DNA of 64,000 nt from Mycobacterium sp. 852013-50091_SCH5140682. GTDB taxonomy: Bacteria > Actinomycetota > Actinomycetes > Mycobacteriales > Mycobacteriaceae. The first letter of the stretch is position 1. Each line of letters begins with the position of its first letter. Both the position numbers and the translations under genes were made by a program. The stretch is taken from the NCBI RefSeq assembly GCF_001665685.1, contig NZ_LZTB01000039.1, positions 42,685 to 106,684 on the forward strand, given 5' to 3'. The notes below the pieces were generated by a model. It had not been told where the DNA came from. It did no database searches and saw only the letters and a list, made by a program, of their open reading frames with translations. Of the stretch, positions 58,801-64,000 are shown in pieces.

Positions 58801-58827
58801 GAATCATGTTGTGCCACAGTATGATTC
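58801..58827. promoter_or_regulatory. 27-bp dyad operator over a promoter
   Basis: The arms GAATCAT (58801) and ATGATTC (58821) are perfectly inverted. Inner TGTG and CACA are also inverted, around a central C, giving GAATCAT-nn-TGTG-n-CACA-nn-ATGATTC. It covers the -35 box (TTGTGC at 58809) of the promoter that follows, so it is probably a repressor or activator site. Confidence 0.6.
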
Positions 58828-58838
58828 GGTGCTAAGGT
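58809..58838 (+). promoter_or_regulatory. Promoter behind the lysis genes
   Basis: TTGTGC and TAAGGT are separated by 18 bases, with transcription starting near 58845. The dyad at 58801 overlaps its -35. The product would run about 165 bases to the terminator at 58983. Confidence 0.5.
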
Positions 58839-58870
58839 GTAATCACAACAGAACAGAGAAGCGGCAACGG

Positions 58871-58969
58871 ATGGAAACGGAAATCCTTCACCGGCCTCAA
58901 GAGGACCCGGTCATGACACGAAACAAAGTCCGCCATGCGAGGACCGGGGATCGCGGGTCGCTTCTCTGA
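58871..58969 (+). CDS. Possible 32-residue ORF or part of a small RNA
   Basis: ATG GAA ACG opens a short charged ORF with stop TGA, between the promoter at 58809 and the terminator at 58983. The ribosome binding site is weak, so a non-coding RNA of about 165 bases is equally likely. Confidence 0.3.
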   Translation: METEILHRPQEDPVMTRNKVRHARTGDRGSLL

Positions 58970-58982
58970 ACTGTTCCACCGC

Positions 58983-59008
58983 AAACCCCCTGAGAATTCA
59001 GGGGGTTT
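58983..59008 (+). terminator. Strong terminator
   Basis: AAACCCCCTGA and TCAGGGGGTTT form a perfect 11-bp stem with the loop GAAT. It closes the short transcription unit started near 58845. Confidence 0.85.
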
Positions 59009-59028
59009 CGTCGTATCCGGGAGGCCCC

Positions 59029-59160
59029 GTGGACCCAACGAGCATGAACCCGTGGCAGCTCGCCGCATTCGCCACCATCTGCGGTATCACCGCCGCCGCG
59101 ACGACCCGCATCGCCAACCGCATTGCCCGATTCATCCACTGGTGGTGGTACGGCCAATGA
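59029..59160 (+). CDS. 43-residue membrane-associated peptide
   Basis: GTG start with GGGAGG upstream. A hydrophobic stretch (LAAFATICGITAAATT) is followed by a basic Arg/His segment and a Trp-rich end (WWWYGQ). It lies right after a terminator and before the holin-like genes. Confidence 0.55.
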   Translation: MDPTSMNPWQLAAFATICGITAAATTRIANRIARFIHWWWYGQ

Positions 59161-59179
59161 GGAAAGGACCCGGTGACTT

Positions 59180-59473
59180 GTGAACTGGTTCAACCCCGAG
59201 CTGTGGGACAACATCGGCGTCGTCGGCCTCGCAGTGTTCGCCGCCGGGTTCTTCGTCATGTCCCTGATGCGGGAGTGGCTGGTTATCGGCCGCTACTACC
59301 GCGCCACCGTCGCCGACCGGGAAGCCGAGAACGCCGAGCTCCGCAAGGCGCTCGCCGCGTCGACCGAAACCAACAACGTGCTGACCCGCGCGCTGATCGA
59401 GAAGAACGCCACCGACGACACCACGGTCAAGCTGCTCACCGCTGTGCGCCACCTGGCGGAGGGGCGCGCGTGA
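59180..59473 (+). CDS. Membrane protein with coiled-coil tail
   Basis: 97 residues from GTG with AAAGGA upstream. One membrane helix (GVVGLAVFAAGFFVMSLM, about 14-31), then a charged region and a coiled coil (AENAELRKALAASTETNNVL). Type I-like topology with a soluble helical tail resembles holin-accessory or spanin-like proteins, but no lipobox is seen. Function is inferred from location in the lysis region. Confidence 0.6.
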   Translation: MNWFNPELWDNIGVVGLAVFAAGFFVMSLMREWLVIGRYYRATVADREAENAELRKALAASTETNNVLTRALIEKNATDDTTVKLLTAVRHLAEGRA

Positions 59474-59682
59474 TGTGGCCCTGGCAGCGACACCGCGAAA
59501 ACGCGCGGCAGGCCCGCGACGACCGGGCAACGGCGGCCGCACAGGCCAACGCCGCCGAAGTGCAACGCCGGGCAGCCGAACGGCTGGCAGCTCACTCCCG
59601 CGTCGTCACCGCGCGACTGGAATTCGAAAAAGACAAGAACGGATGGACCGAGATGCTGCAGAACGCATGGGGGGCGCGGTGA
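59473..59682 (+). CDS. DUF7620-like small protein
   Basis: 69 residues. The opening MWPWQRHRENARQARDDRATAA and the following Arg-rich helix are typical of a family that follows holin genes in mycobacteriophages. It is coupled by TGATG to both neighbours. Function is unknown. Confidence 0.6.
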   Translation: MWPWQRHRENARQARDDRATAAAQANAAEVQRRAAERLAAHSRVVTARLEFEKDKNGWTEMLQNAWGAR

Positions 59683-60077
59683 TGCGCTGGCTCTACTTCC
59701 TCGGCCTGGCTGGCATCGCTGGCACCATCATCGCGGACATCTGGTTCGACATCGACTACGGCCTGGCGGCCGACCTGTCGCTGATCTACATCGCGGTCCT
59801 CAGCCTCGCGTTCGCATTCCAGTACGCGGGCTGGTCGAAGTGGTGGACCAACCGGATCGGCAAGGTGTACCTGGCGAAGTCCGTGCTCATCGCTTTGGTG
59901 CTCGTGCAGGCCGGTGTGACGATCTGGTGGCAGGACGACTACCCCGGCCGTCAGATCATCCGGTTCGTCATCTACAGCCTGGGCGCCGTCGCCTATATGC
60001 CGATGCTGGTGACCCTGATACGTGAGCAGCGCCGGGACCGTCGCCGGAGAGCACAGGAACGCGCATCGCCACGATGA
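59682..60077 (+). CDS. Polytopic membrane protein, holin-like
   Basis: 131 residues with about four membrane helices (YFLGLAGIAGTIIADIWF, LSLIYIAVLSLAFAFQYAG, YLAKSVLIALVLVQAGVTIWW, IIRFVIYSLGAVAYMPMLVTLI) and a basic C-terminus. Proteins of this type lie at the end of the lysis cassette in many actinophages and are proposed holins or antiholins. A terminator follows. Confidence 0.65.
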   Translation: MRWLYFLGLAGIAGTIIADIWFDIDYGLAADLSLIYIAVLSLAFAFQYAGWSKWWTNRIGKVYLAKSVLIALVLVQAGVTIWWQDDYPGRQIIRFVIYSLGAVAYMPMLVTLIREQRRDRRRRAQERASPR

Positions 60078-60123
60078 TGTCGTAGGCGAGCGGTACGCTC
60101 AGCCGCGCCACTCCAAGGGCATC

Positions 60124-60161
60124 GAGCCGCCTCTGACCTCCGGGTTGGGGGCGGCTCTTTT
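60124..60161 (+). terminator. Rho-independent terminator of the late operon
   Basis: GAGCCGCC (60124-60131) and GGCGGCTC (60150-60157) form a perfect 8-bp stem followed by TTTT. It ends rightward late transcription. Confidence 0.85.
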
Positions 60162-60246
60162 GTGCTCGATTCGCGGAAACCGGGCATCTGGTGGCAAACT
60201 GTGGCATATGGTGCATAACATCGCAGTTACGAGCACCAATAGATCA

Positions 60247-60290
60247 GGGGCAGAGGCCCCAGGGCGCGTGGGCAAGACGCGTCCCGGGTA
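60247..60290 (-). terminator. Two adjacent hairpins after the 60340 gene
   Basis: GGGGC-AGAG-GCCCC (60247-60260) is directly followed by GGGCGCGT pairing with ACGCGTCCC with one bulge. Both lie downstream of the leftward gene ending at 60340 and may terminate it. The rest of 60162-60339 has no gene that I can support. Confidence 0.4.
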
Positions 60291-60339
60291 CCTCCACCGG
60301 TATCACCTCCGCTCAGTTACAGGCTTCGACTCGCAGGTC

Positions 60340-60540
60340 TTAGGCCGACTCTTCGATACGACGGACACGGCTACGGTAGGCGCACTCGCGCTTGCGGCCG
60401 ATGCAGGTGGGGAAAGTCCTGTGCTCCTCGAAATGCGAGGTCTGGCCGTGCTGGTCCATCCACAACCCGGTGGCCGGCACGCGCTGCCCGGTCTTGTAAG
60501 TTCCCCCGGGGCCAAGCGGCTGGTTCCTGTTGCTTCTCAT
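60340..60540 (-). CDS. Small Cys-containing mycobacteriophage protein
   Basis: 66 residues. GGTYKTGQRVPATGLWMDQHG then TFPTCIGRKRECAYRSRVRR is a pattern of small right-arm actinophage proteins. The start is preceded by AGGAGAGGGGGTGATC. It is divergent from the zinc-ribbon gene at 60557; the 16 bases between hold both ribosome binding sites, so the promoters must lie inside the genes or use leaderless starts. Confidence 0.65.
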   Translation of the reverse strand: MRSNRNQPLGPGGTYKTGQRVPATGLWMDQHGQTSHFEEHRTFPTCIGRKRECAYRSRVRRIEESA

Positions 60541-60556
60541 GATCACCCCCTCTCCT

Positions 60557-60775
60557 ATGAGTAACGTCGTGTCGATCACTGACCGGCGGAACGCTCCGTC
60601 GACCAGTGGACAACCACTTCGCTGCCGTCACTGCGGCGGTGAGTGGTTCCGACTTGAGGGTCGTTCGACTGACCCTGAGGCGGCGAGGAATGGGGCGGTG
60701 ACGATGACCGCGGACGGGCGCATTACCGGCTATGCCGGTGTGCCTGTCTGCCTCGAATGCGGTGAGCCGGCCTAA
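60557..60775 (+). CDS. Zinc-ribbon protein, 72 residues
   Basis: CRHCGGEWFRLEG and CLECGEPA form a classical two-knuckle zinc ribbon, with SNVVSITDRRNAPSTS before it. An upstream in-frame start at 60530 overlaps the divergent gene and is disfavoured. It may bind nucleic acid. Confidence 0.65.
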   Translation: MSNVVSITDRRNAPSTSGQPLRCRHCGGEWFRLEGRSTDPEAARNGAVTMTADGRITGYAGVPVCLECGEPA

Positions 60776-61157
60776 CGCTCGGCTGTATGCCCACTGTGCT
60801 GGCGGCACTGATAGAAGTCCTTTGCGGGTAATGGGAGACAAGGGAAGCCGAACATCGGTGCTCCTGTGTTTCCTGGTGTCAATCTCGGGTCGCTGCGACA
60901 GACACTACACCTAGTGGTCGATCAGCCGAAGCCATACAAGATGTTCTGAATAACATTTCTGAAATTCCCAGGTCAGAAGCGCGCCAGGCGTTTGCCATCC
61001 GGCGTGTCGCAATATTTCGGCACGCGGCGTGTCGGACTCCGGATCAGCAGCGACAATCTTTGCGGGTGTGTTGGTGTTTGACGTGACGGGTTCGATTGGG
61101 CCATGCTGTCGGTGCGGGATTTCTAGTGACCTCGGGTCGCGCCAGGGCACTGACAAT
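60776..61157. other. 382-base stretch without a supported gene
   Basis: No frame gives a recognisable protein. A direct repeat TTCTGAA occurs at 60946 and 60957, about one helical turn apart, in an AT-rich segment, and may be a regulatory site. The stretch ends at the bidirectional terminator near 61164. Confidence 0.45.
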
Positions 61158-61415
61158 TCACAGAGAGGGCCCCTCGTTCGTCTGAGCGAGGGGCCCTCTT
61201 CTGTTTGTGGCGCAATCGATTTCGGGCAGTTGCTTGGTAGGTGAGGCGATGGCGGCGCCTGGGTGACCAGTTCCGCCGTCGGCGAGCGCTAGCCACTCAT
61301 CGAGGAGTCGATCCGCCACCACCATGGACCGCACCGCCTGCCCGGTCACCGCGCATGCCCTCCGGTACGCGCTCAGCACGCGCAGCTCGGCGTCAACCGT
61401 TTCGATATCGCGCAC
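61158..61415 (-). CDS. Small phage protein, AYRRAC family
   Basis: 85 residues from GTG. ETVDAELRVLSAYRRACAVTG then MVVADRLLDEWLAL matches a small helical family found repeatedly in mycobacteriophages and prophages. The last 13 residues lie over the perfect hairpin at 61164-61199, so the true functional part is probably the N-terminal 55 residues. The ribosome binding site is weak. Confidence 0.6.
   Translation of the reverse strand: MRDIETVDAELRVLSAYRRACAVTGQAVRSMVVADRLLDEWLALADGGTGHPGAAIASPTKQLPEIDCATNRRGPLAQTNEGPSL
61164..61199. terminator. Perfect 13-bp bidirectional terminator
   Basis: AGAGGGCCCCTCG (61164-61176) and CGAGGGGCCCTCT (61187-61199) form a perfect stem with a 10-base loop. 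A T-rich run follows on the plus strand. It separates the right-arm leftward genes from the 382-base gap. Confidence 0.85.
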
Positions 61416-61466
61416 ACCAGTACGACGCAGTTGCTTTCTGATCGGTTCCCTCGGGACCGGGCGCGT

Positions 61467-61718
61467 CTACGAGCAGCCGACGTTGTGGACGTTGATGCCG
61501 GTGCACTGCGAGGCGGGGAGCTGGCTGCCGTAGGGCGGGTTGTCGCCGGTGCCGTAGGGCAGCCACGGCTGGTATTCGGTGCACGGGTAGTACGTGTTGT
61601 AGTTGGCGCCGAGGTATTGGCACATGCCGGGCCCCGGGCCGGGGTCGGCTTGGGCCGGCACGGCGGCGAGCGCACCGATCGCCGCGGCGCCGAACACTGC
61701 GGCCAGTAGCCGCTTCAT
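61467..61718 (-). CDS. Secreted Cys-containing protein of the prophage
   Basis: 83 residues. A clear signal peptide (MKRLLAAVFGAAAIGALAAVPAQA) is followed by a short, aromatic, Pro/Tyr-rich mature part with four Cys (MCQYLG, YPCTEY, SQCTGI, VGCS), probably two disulfides. The ATG overlaps the stop of the upstream membrane gene (ATGA). Encoded in the right arm on the lysogenic strand, it is a likely moron that alters the lysogen surface. No known family. Confidence 0.75.
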   Translation of the reverse strand: MKRLLAAVFGAAAIGALAAVPAQADPGPGPGMCQYLGANYNTYYPCTEYQPWLPYGTGDNPPYGSQLPASQCTGINVHNVGCS

Positions 61719-62101
61719 CGTTGCTGTCCGGTCTGGATCCGGGACGTCGGCCAGACGTTCATCACGTGCCGTGGCGCCATGGGTGGCGGGTTCGTCGGCG
61801 CATGCATGCGCTGGACCGGCGTTGCGGGCTGCGCCATCACCTGCGCGTGCTCCCAGTCGGCGCGGGCGGCCAGGCCGGCGCGCCGCTCCCGGCTTCTGAT
61901 GGCCAAGCGCACACCGGCCCAGATGCCGGCGAACGCCGTCATCGTGAAGGCGGCTACCGGGTAGACGCTGAACATCATCGACATCAGCGTGATGGTGAAG
62001 AGACCAGCGATGGTCGACAGGACCGGGTGACGGTCCGCCCAGCTTCCGTACTCGCAGCGGTCTTCGTGGCCGCAACGGGGGCAAATATGCTGCGCAGGCA
62101 T
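61715..62101 (-). CDS. Zinc-ribbon membrane protein
   Basis: 128 residues. An N-terminal CPRCGHEDRCEYG zinc site precedes two membrane helices (STIAGLFTITLMSMMFSVYP and AAFTMTAFAGIWAGVRLAI, about 29-68) and a basic, Pro-rich cytoplasmic tail. It is coupled to the secreted protein and is the last phage gene before attR. It may be a lysogenic surface or exclusion factor, on the same plan as the zinc-ribbon/TM2 protein beside the integrase. Confidence 0.72.
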   Translation of the reverse strand: MPAQHICPRCGHEDRCEYGSWADRHPVLSTIAGLFTITLMSMMFSVYPVAAFTMTAFAGIWAGVRLAIRSRERRAGLAARADWEHAQVMAQPATPVQRMHAPTNPPPMAPRHVMNVWPTSRIQTGQQR

Positions 62102-62208
62102 GGCCGGATCGTACTGCCACCTGGGCGGTTGGTGTTACGGAGCTGTCAATCCGCTGGGGGCGCGGTCGCGGGGCCTCTCCTGCCGCCCCCGTATCTTCCC
62201 CGCATAAA

Positions 62209-62323
62209 CGTAGTCGACTGGCCTAGATATCGGTAGACGTCAATAGACTCGTAGTGCCGAATCATCTTGAGGCGCAACATGATAATTGATTGGGGTAGAT
62301 CGCAGTAGACGCACGGTTGAGAT
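62209..62323. repeat. GTAGACG-like repeats, putative integrase arm sites
   Basis: Related 7-mers occur at 62210 (GTAGTCG), 62233 (GTAGACG), 62244 (TAGACTC), 62295 (GTAGATC) and 62305 (GTAGACG) within 115 bases of attR. Such clusters are typical of integrase arm-type binding sites. No close copy is seen beside attL. Confidence 0.5.
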
Positions 62324-62346
62324 TGATTCTGTTCATGGCCTACTGA
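62324..62346. other. attR, displaced 3' end of the DUF1059 gene
   Basis: TGATT plus ATT CTG TTC ATG GCC TAC TGA encodes ILFMAY-stop in host-like high-GC codons. The sequence left of 62324 is unrelated to DUF1059. It matches attL at 19 of 23 positions with only synonymous differences. Host DNA resumes here, followed by a terminator suited to the original gene. Confidence 0.78.
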
Positions 62347-62368
62347 GGGGTCGAAGGGGTCCAAACAA

Positions 62369-62407
62369 AATTCCCGGCCGCCAGCAGGTTGCCGGCGACC
62401 GGGAATT
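62369..62407. terminator. Host bidirectional terminator
   Basis: AATTCCCGG (62369-62377) and CCGGGAATT (62399-62407) form a 9-bp stem with further internal pairing, flanked by A-rich and T-rich runs. It would end the intact DUF1059 gene from one side and the secreted-protein gene from the other. Confidence 0.8.
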
Positions 62408-62433
62408 CCGTTTCCCCATTTTTCGTGATGTTG

Positions 62434-63495
62434 TCAGGGCACCACCGTCGACCCGATGGTGGGCATGAACTGGCACTGCTTCTCGGTGGTCGATACCTGG
62501 CCGAAGATCGTCGAGATGATGCTGCCCGAGCCGGTGTCGGCGACGGCGGTCAGCGTCGTCGGGCCTTGCGGGTTGATGTCCGATCGCGGCGTCAGCGTCG
62601 CGCTGCCCGACTTGCCCGTCGTCAGGTTCACCCACGTGACGTTCAGCGGCAGCTTCTGCTCGGCTGCTGGGCCGGGCGTGCCGATCGCGGTGAAGACATA
62701 GGCAGTCTGGCCCGGGCCGGGTCCCGGAGTCGGGATCTTGGCCGGACCGGCGACCGAAATCGCCGTCGCCAGAACGTTTCCGCCGTCTTTCAAGCATCCA
62801 TTGCTGATTGACGGATACATGAAGTCCTGTGTGACCGGACTGTCCGGCCCGAATCCCGGGGTGGCTGCCGCGGCGGGAGCCGCTGCCGGTGCGGGATCAG
62901 GAGCCGGTGCAGGAGCAGCCTCCGGAGCCGGTGCGGGAGCGGGTGGCGGTGCGGCGTCAGGGACGGGAGCCGGGGCCGGTGCAGCCGCCGGAGCGGGAGC
63001 CGGGGCCGGTGCGGCCTCAGGAGCAGGAGCCGGCGCCGGGGCAGCCTCAGGAGCAGGCGCGGGTGCCGCCAGCGGTGCCGCCGCCTGGGCCGGGCCGACC
63101 GCATTGGCCGGGTCGATGCCCGTCGGCAGGTGTGCCTCCGGGCCCGCGCCCGCGCCCGGCACGTGGGCCGCCGGGGCCGCTGCTGCCGGTGCCGCGGCGG
63201 CAGGCTCGGCGACGAAGTGGTTGACCGCTGTCGCGACGTTGCGAGAGTCGTCGGGTGCCGACTTGTTCGCCGCGAACGCCTGAGCCGCCGCCATCAGCAG
63301 TTGTGCGGCACCCGCCGGGTCGGCGGCGGCCTGCTGGATGACAGGGCTCAGGCTCTGTATCGCCGACAGCCCCGGCGCCTGTGCACCGTCGATCGGCAGT
63401 GGCGCTGGATCAGCGTGGGCGATCCCGCTGCCGAGCAGCACGACCGCCGACGCTGTGATTGCAGCAGCGGTGGCGAACAACGTTTTCGGTGACAT
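62434..63495 (-). CDS. Secreted Pro/Ala-rich protein
   Basis: 353 residues with AGGGAGAGCC before the ATG. The signal peptide (TAAAITASAVVLLGSGIAHA) is followed by a helical domain (about 35-95), a long low-complexity Pro-Ala linker (about 100-215) and a C-terminal beta-rich domain with two Cys (NGCLKDGG and KQCQFMP). Architecture and composition are typical of mycobacterial cell-wall-associated proteins. No enzymatic motif is visible. It belongs to the host and is convergent with the DUF1059 gene. Confidence 0.82.
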   Translation of the reverse strand: MSPKTLFATAAAITASAVVLLGSGIAHADPAPLPIDGAQAPGLSAIQSLSPVIQQAAADPAGAAQLLMAAAQAFAANKSAPDDSRNVATAVNHFVAEPAAAAPAAAAPAAHVPGAGAGPEAHLPTGIDPANAVGPAQAAAPLAAPAPAPEAAPAPAPAPEAAPAPAPAPAAAPAPAPVPDAAPPPAPAPAPEAAPAPAPDPAPAAAPAAAATPGFGPDSPVTQDFMYPSISNGCLKDGGNVLATAISVAGPAKIPTPGPGPGQTAYVFTAIGTPGPAAEQKLPLNVTWVNLTTGKSGSATLTPRSDINPQGPTTLTAVADTGSGSIISTIFGQVSTTEKQCQFMPTIGSTVVP

Positions 63496-63538
63496 GGCTC
63501 TCCCTAGGGCGTGTCGGACGGTCAGACCGGGTCGGTGA

Positions 63539-63929
63539 TCAGGGCAGGCCGGCGGTCAAGAGCGGTGCCAGAGCCATAGGCGAGATCGCCGGGGCGGCAG
63601 CGGCCGGGGCGGCAGCCACCGGAGGCAGCGCCGGAGCGGTGGCGGTTGCCGCGTGCGCTGCCGCCGGTGCCACGTTGGCCACCGAGCTGGCCGCGGGCAT
63701 CAGCCCGGCCAGATCACCCGGGATGCTGACCTTCTGGGGCAGTGGGATGGGCATGCCCGGCACCTGCGGGATGTTGATGTCGGCCGACGGGATCAGCGGG
63801 TTGGCCGGGGTTGCGGCCGGCGCCGCCGCCGTCGCGGCGGGTGCCGTGAGCGGAGACGGGAGCAGCGGTGAGGTCAGCGGCGAGGTGGCAGCCGGTGCGG
63901 TGGCGGGCGCGGTGCCCGGCATCTGAGGC
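63539..63929 (-). CDS. Pro/Ala-rich secreted-type protein, 5' truncated by contig end
   Basis: The readable part (PQMPGTAP to LLTAGLP) is about 130 residues, Ala/Pro-rich with a DINIPQVPGMPIPLPQKV segment. Its start and signal peptide lie beyond the contig end. Any longer translation into 63930-64000 reads adapter and gives the artefact peptide GSEMCIRDR. It lies 44 bases upstream of the preceding secreted-protein gene and is probably its operon partner or paralog. Confidence 0.7.
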
Positions 63930-64000
63930 CTGTCTCTTATACACATCTCCGAGCCCACGAGACTACGCTGCATGTCGTATTCCGTCTTATGCTTGAAAAA
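63930..64000 (+). other. Illumina/Nextera adapter contamination
   Basis: The last 71 bases are the Nextera read-through: the transposon mosaic end beginning CTGTCTCTTATACACATCT (63930), then CCGAGCCCACGAGAC, an 8-base index TACGCTGC (63964-63971), and a P7-like sequence (63972-63995) with three mismatches, ending in AAAAA. It is not part of the genome and should be trimmed. Confidence 0.97.

Larger units (their letters stand above)
4118..62328. mobile_element. Integrated siphovirus prophage, about 58 kb
   Basis: The element is bounded by the duplicated DUF1059 gene end (attL 4118-4140, attR 62324-62346). It runs in classical order: tyrosine integrase and immunity genes leftward, early genes rightward, then packaging, capsid, tail, lysis and right-arm lysogeny genes. 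All structural modules expected of a tailed phage are open and uninterrupted: both terminase subunits, portal, capsid, tube, chaperones, tape measure, minor tails, LysA and holin. The prophage therefore looks intact and may be inducible. No transposase or obvious pseudogene is seen inside. Confidence 0.93.

Noticed and set aside
60230..60380. A possible tRNA near the TTCGACTCG stretch
   Set aside because: No acceptor stem or cloverleaf could be formed around it, and part is coding for the leftward gene at 60340.
60911..61156. An 81-codon minus-strand frame in the 382-base gap
   Set aside because: No ribosome binding site, no family resemblance, and the region looks regulatory.
62880..63090. 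A CRISPR-like or tandem DNA repeat
   Set aside because: The periodicity comes from Pro-Ala codon repeats of a secreted protein; unit length is irregular and there are no spacers.
63539..63973. A 144-residue protein beginning MQRSLVGSEMCIRDR
   Set aside because: The first residues are encoded by adapter sequence; only the part up to 63929 is genomic.

Overview
The window is high-GC actinobacterial DNA, almost certainly from a Mycobacterium/Mycolicibacterium-type chromosome. It carries DUF732-type and Pro/Ala-rich secreted proteins, mycobacterial-style two-component genes and frequent GTG/TTG starts. It holds one essentially complete temperate siphovirus prophage of about 58.2 kb (about 4118-62328) with host DNA on both sides. 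The last 71 bases (63930-64000) are not biological: they are Illumina/Nextera adapter read-through, so the true contig ends near 63929.

Left host flank (1-4117): a partial small membrane protein, a LytTR response regulator and a LytS-type histidine kinase in one minus-strand run, a secreted DUF732 protein, a HhH-GPD base-excision protein, a nitroreductase, and the 5' part of a DUF1059 gene. The prophage sits in the 3' end of that DUF1059 gene. At attL the phage supplies a replacement end that still encodes ILFMAY-stop. The displaced host 3' end, differing only at synonymous positions, is at attR (62324-62346).

Phage left arm (4.2-8.2 kb, minus strand): tyrosine integrase, a zinc-ribbon/DUF2510/TM2 membrane protein, DUF3263, an ImmA/IrrE-like metallopeptidase, a small acidic protein and a large HTH protein that is the likely immunity repressor. 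Two kinds of repeated operator-like sites separate it from a divergent Cro-like gene at 8382. Early genes run rightward (8.4-28.9 kb) with mostly 1-4 base start/stop overlaps: Rha/KilA-type antirepressor, excisionase-like HTH, many tiny membrane and zinc-knuckle proteins, a Sak4-like ATPase, HNH, DnaJ-like, a helicase-methyltransferase fusion, VRR-NUC nuclease, a second SNF2 helicase, a Gp37/Gp68 protein, ASCH, DUF4326 and replication-initiation proteins. Six copies of a 13-bp stop/ribosome-binding-site module (consensus CTGACGTAAGGAG) lie between 27481 and 28634.

Late genes (29.0-60.1 kb, plus strand) begin after a strong promoter immediately followed by a terminator. They encode HNH, terminase small and large subunits, portal, a MuF-like protein with a C-terminal EndoU-type toxin domain and a probable immunity gene, scaffold, decoration, capsid, connectors, tail tube, tail-assembly chaperones joined by a probable +1 frameshift, a 1609-residue tape measure with a peptidoglycan hydrolase domain, minor tail proteins, LysA, holin and other small membrane proteins. 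No LysB esterase is visible.

The right arm (60.3-62.3 kb) has minus-strand genes likely to be lysogenically expressed, including a secreted cysteine-containing protein, then the attR arm with repeated GTAGACG-like sites. The right host flank has two Pro/Ala-rich secreted protein genes, the second cut by the contig end.
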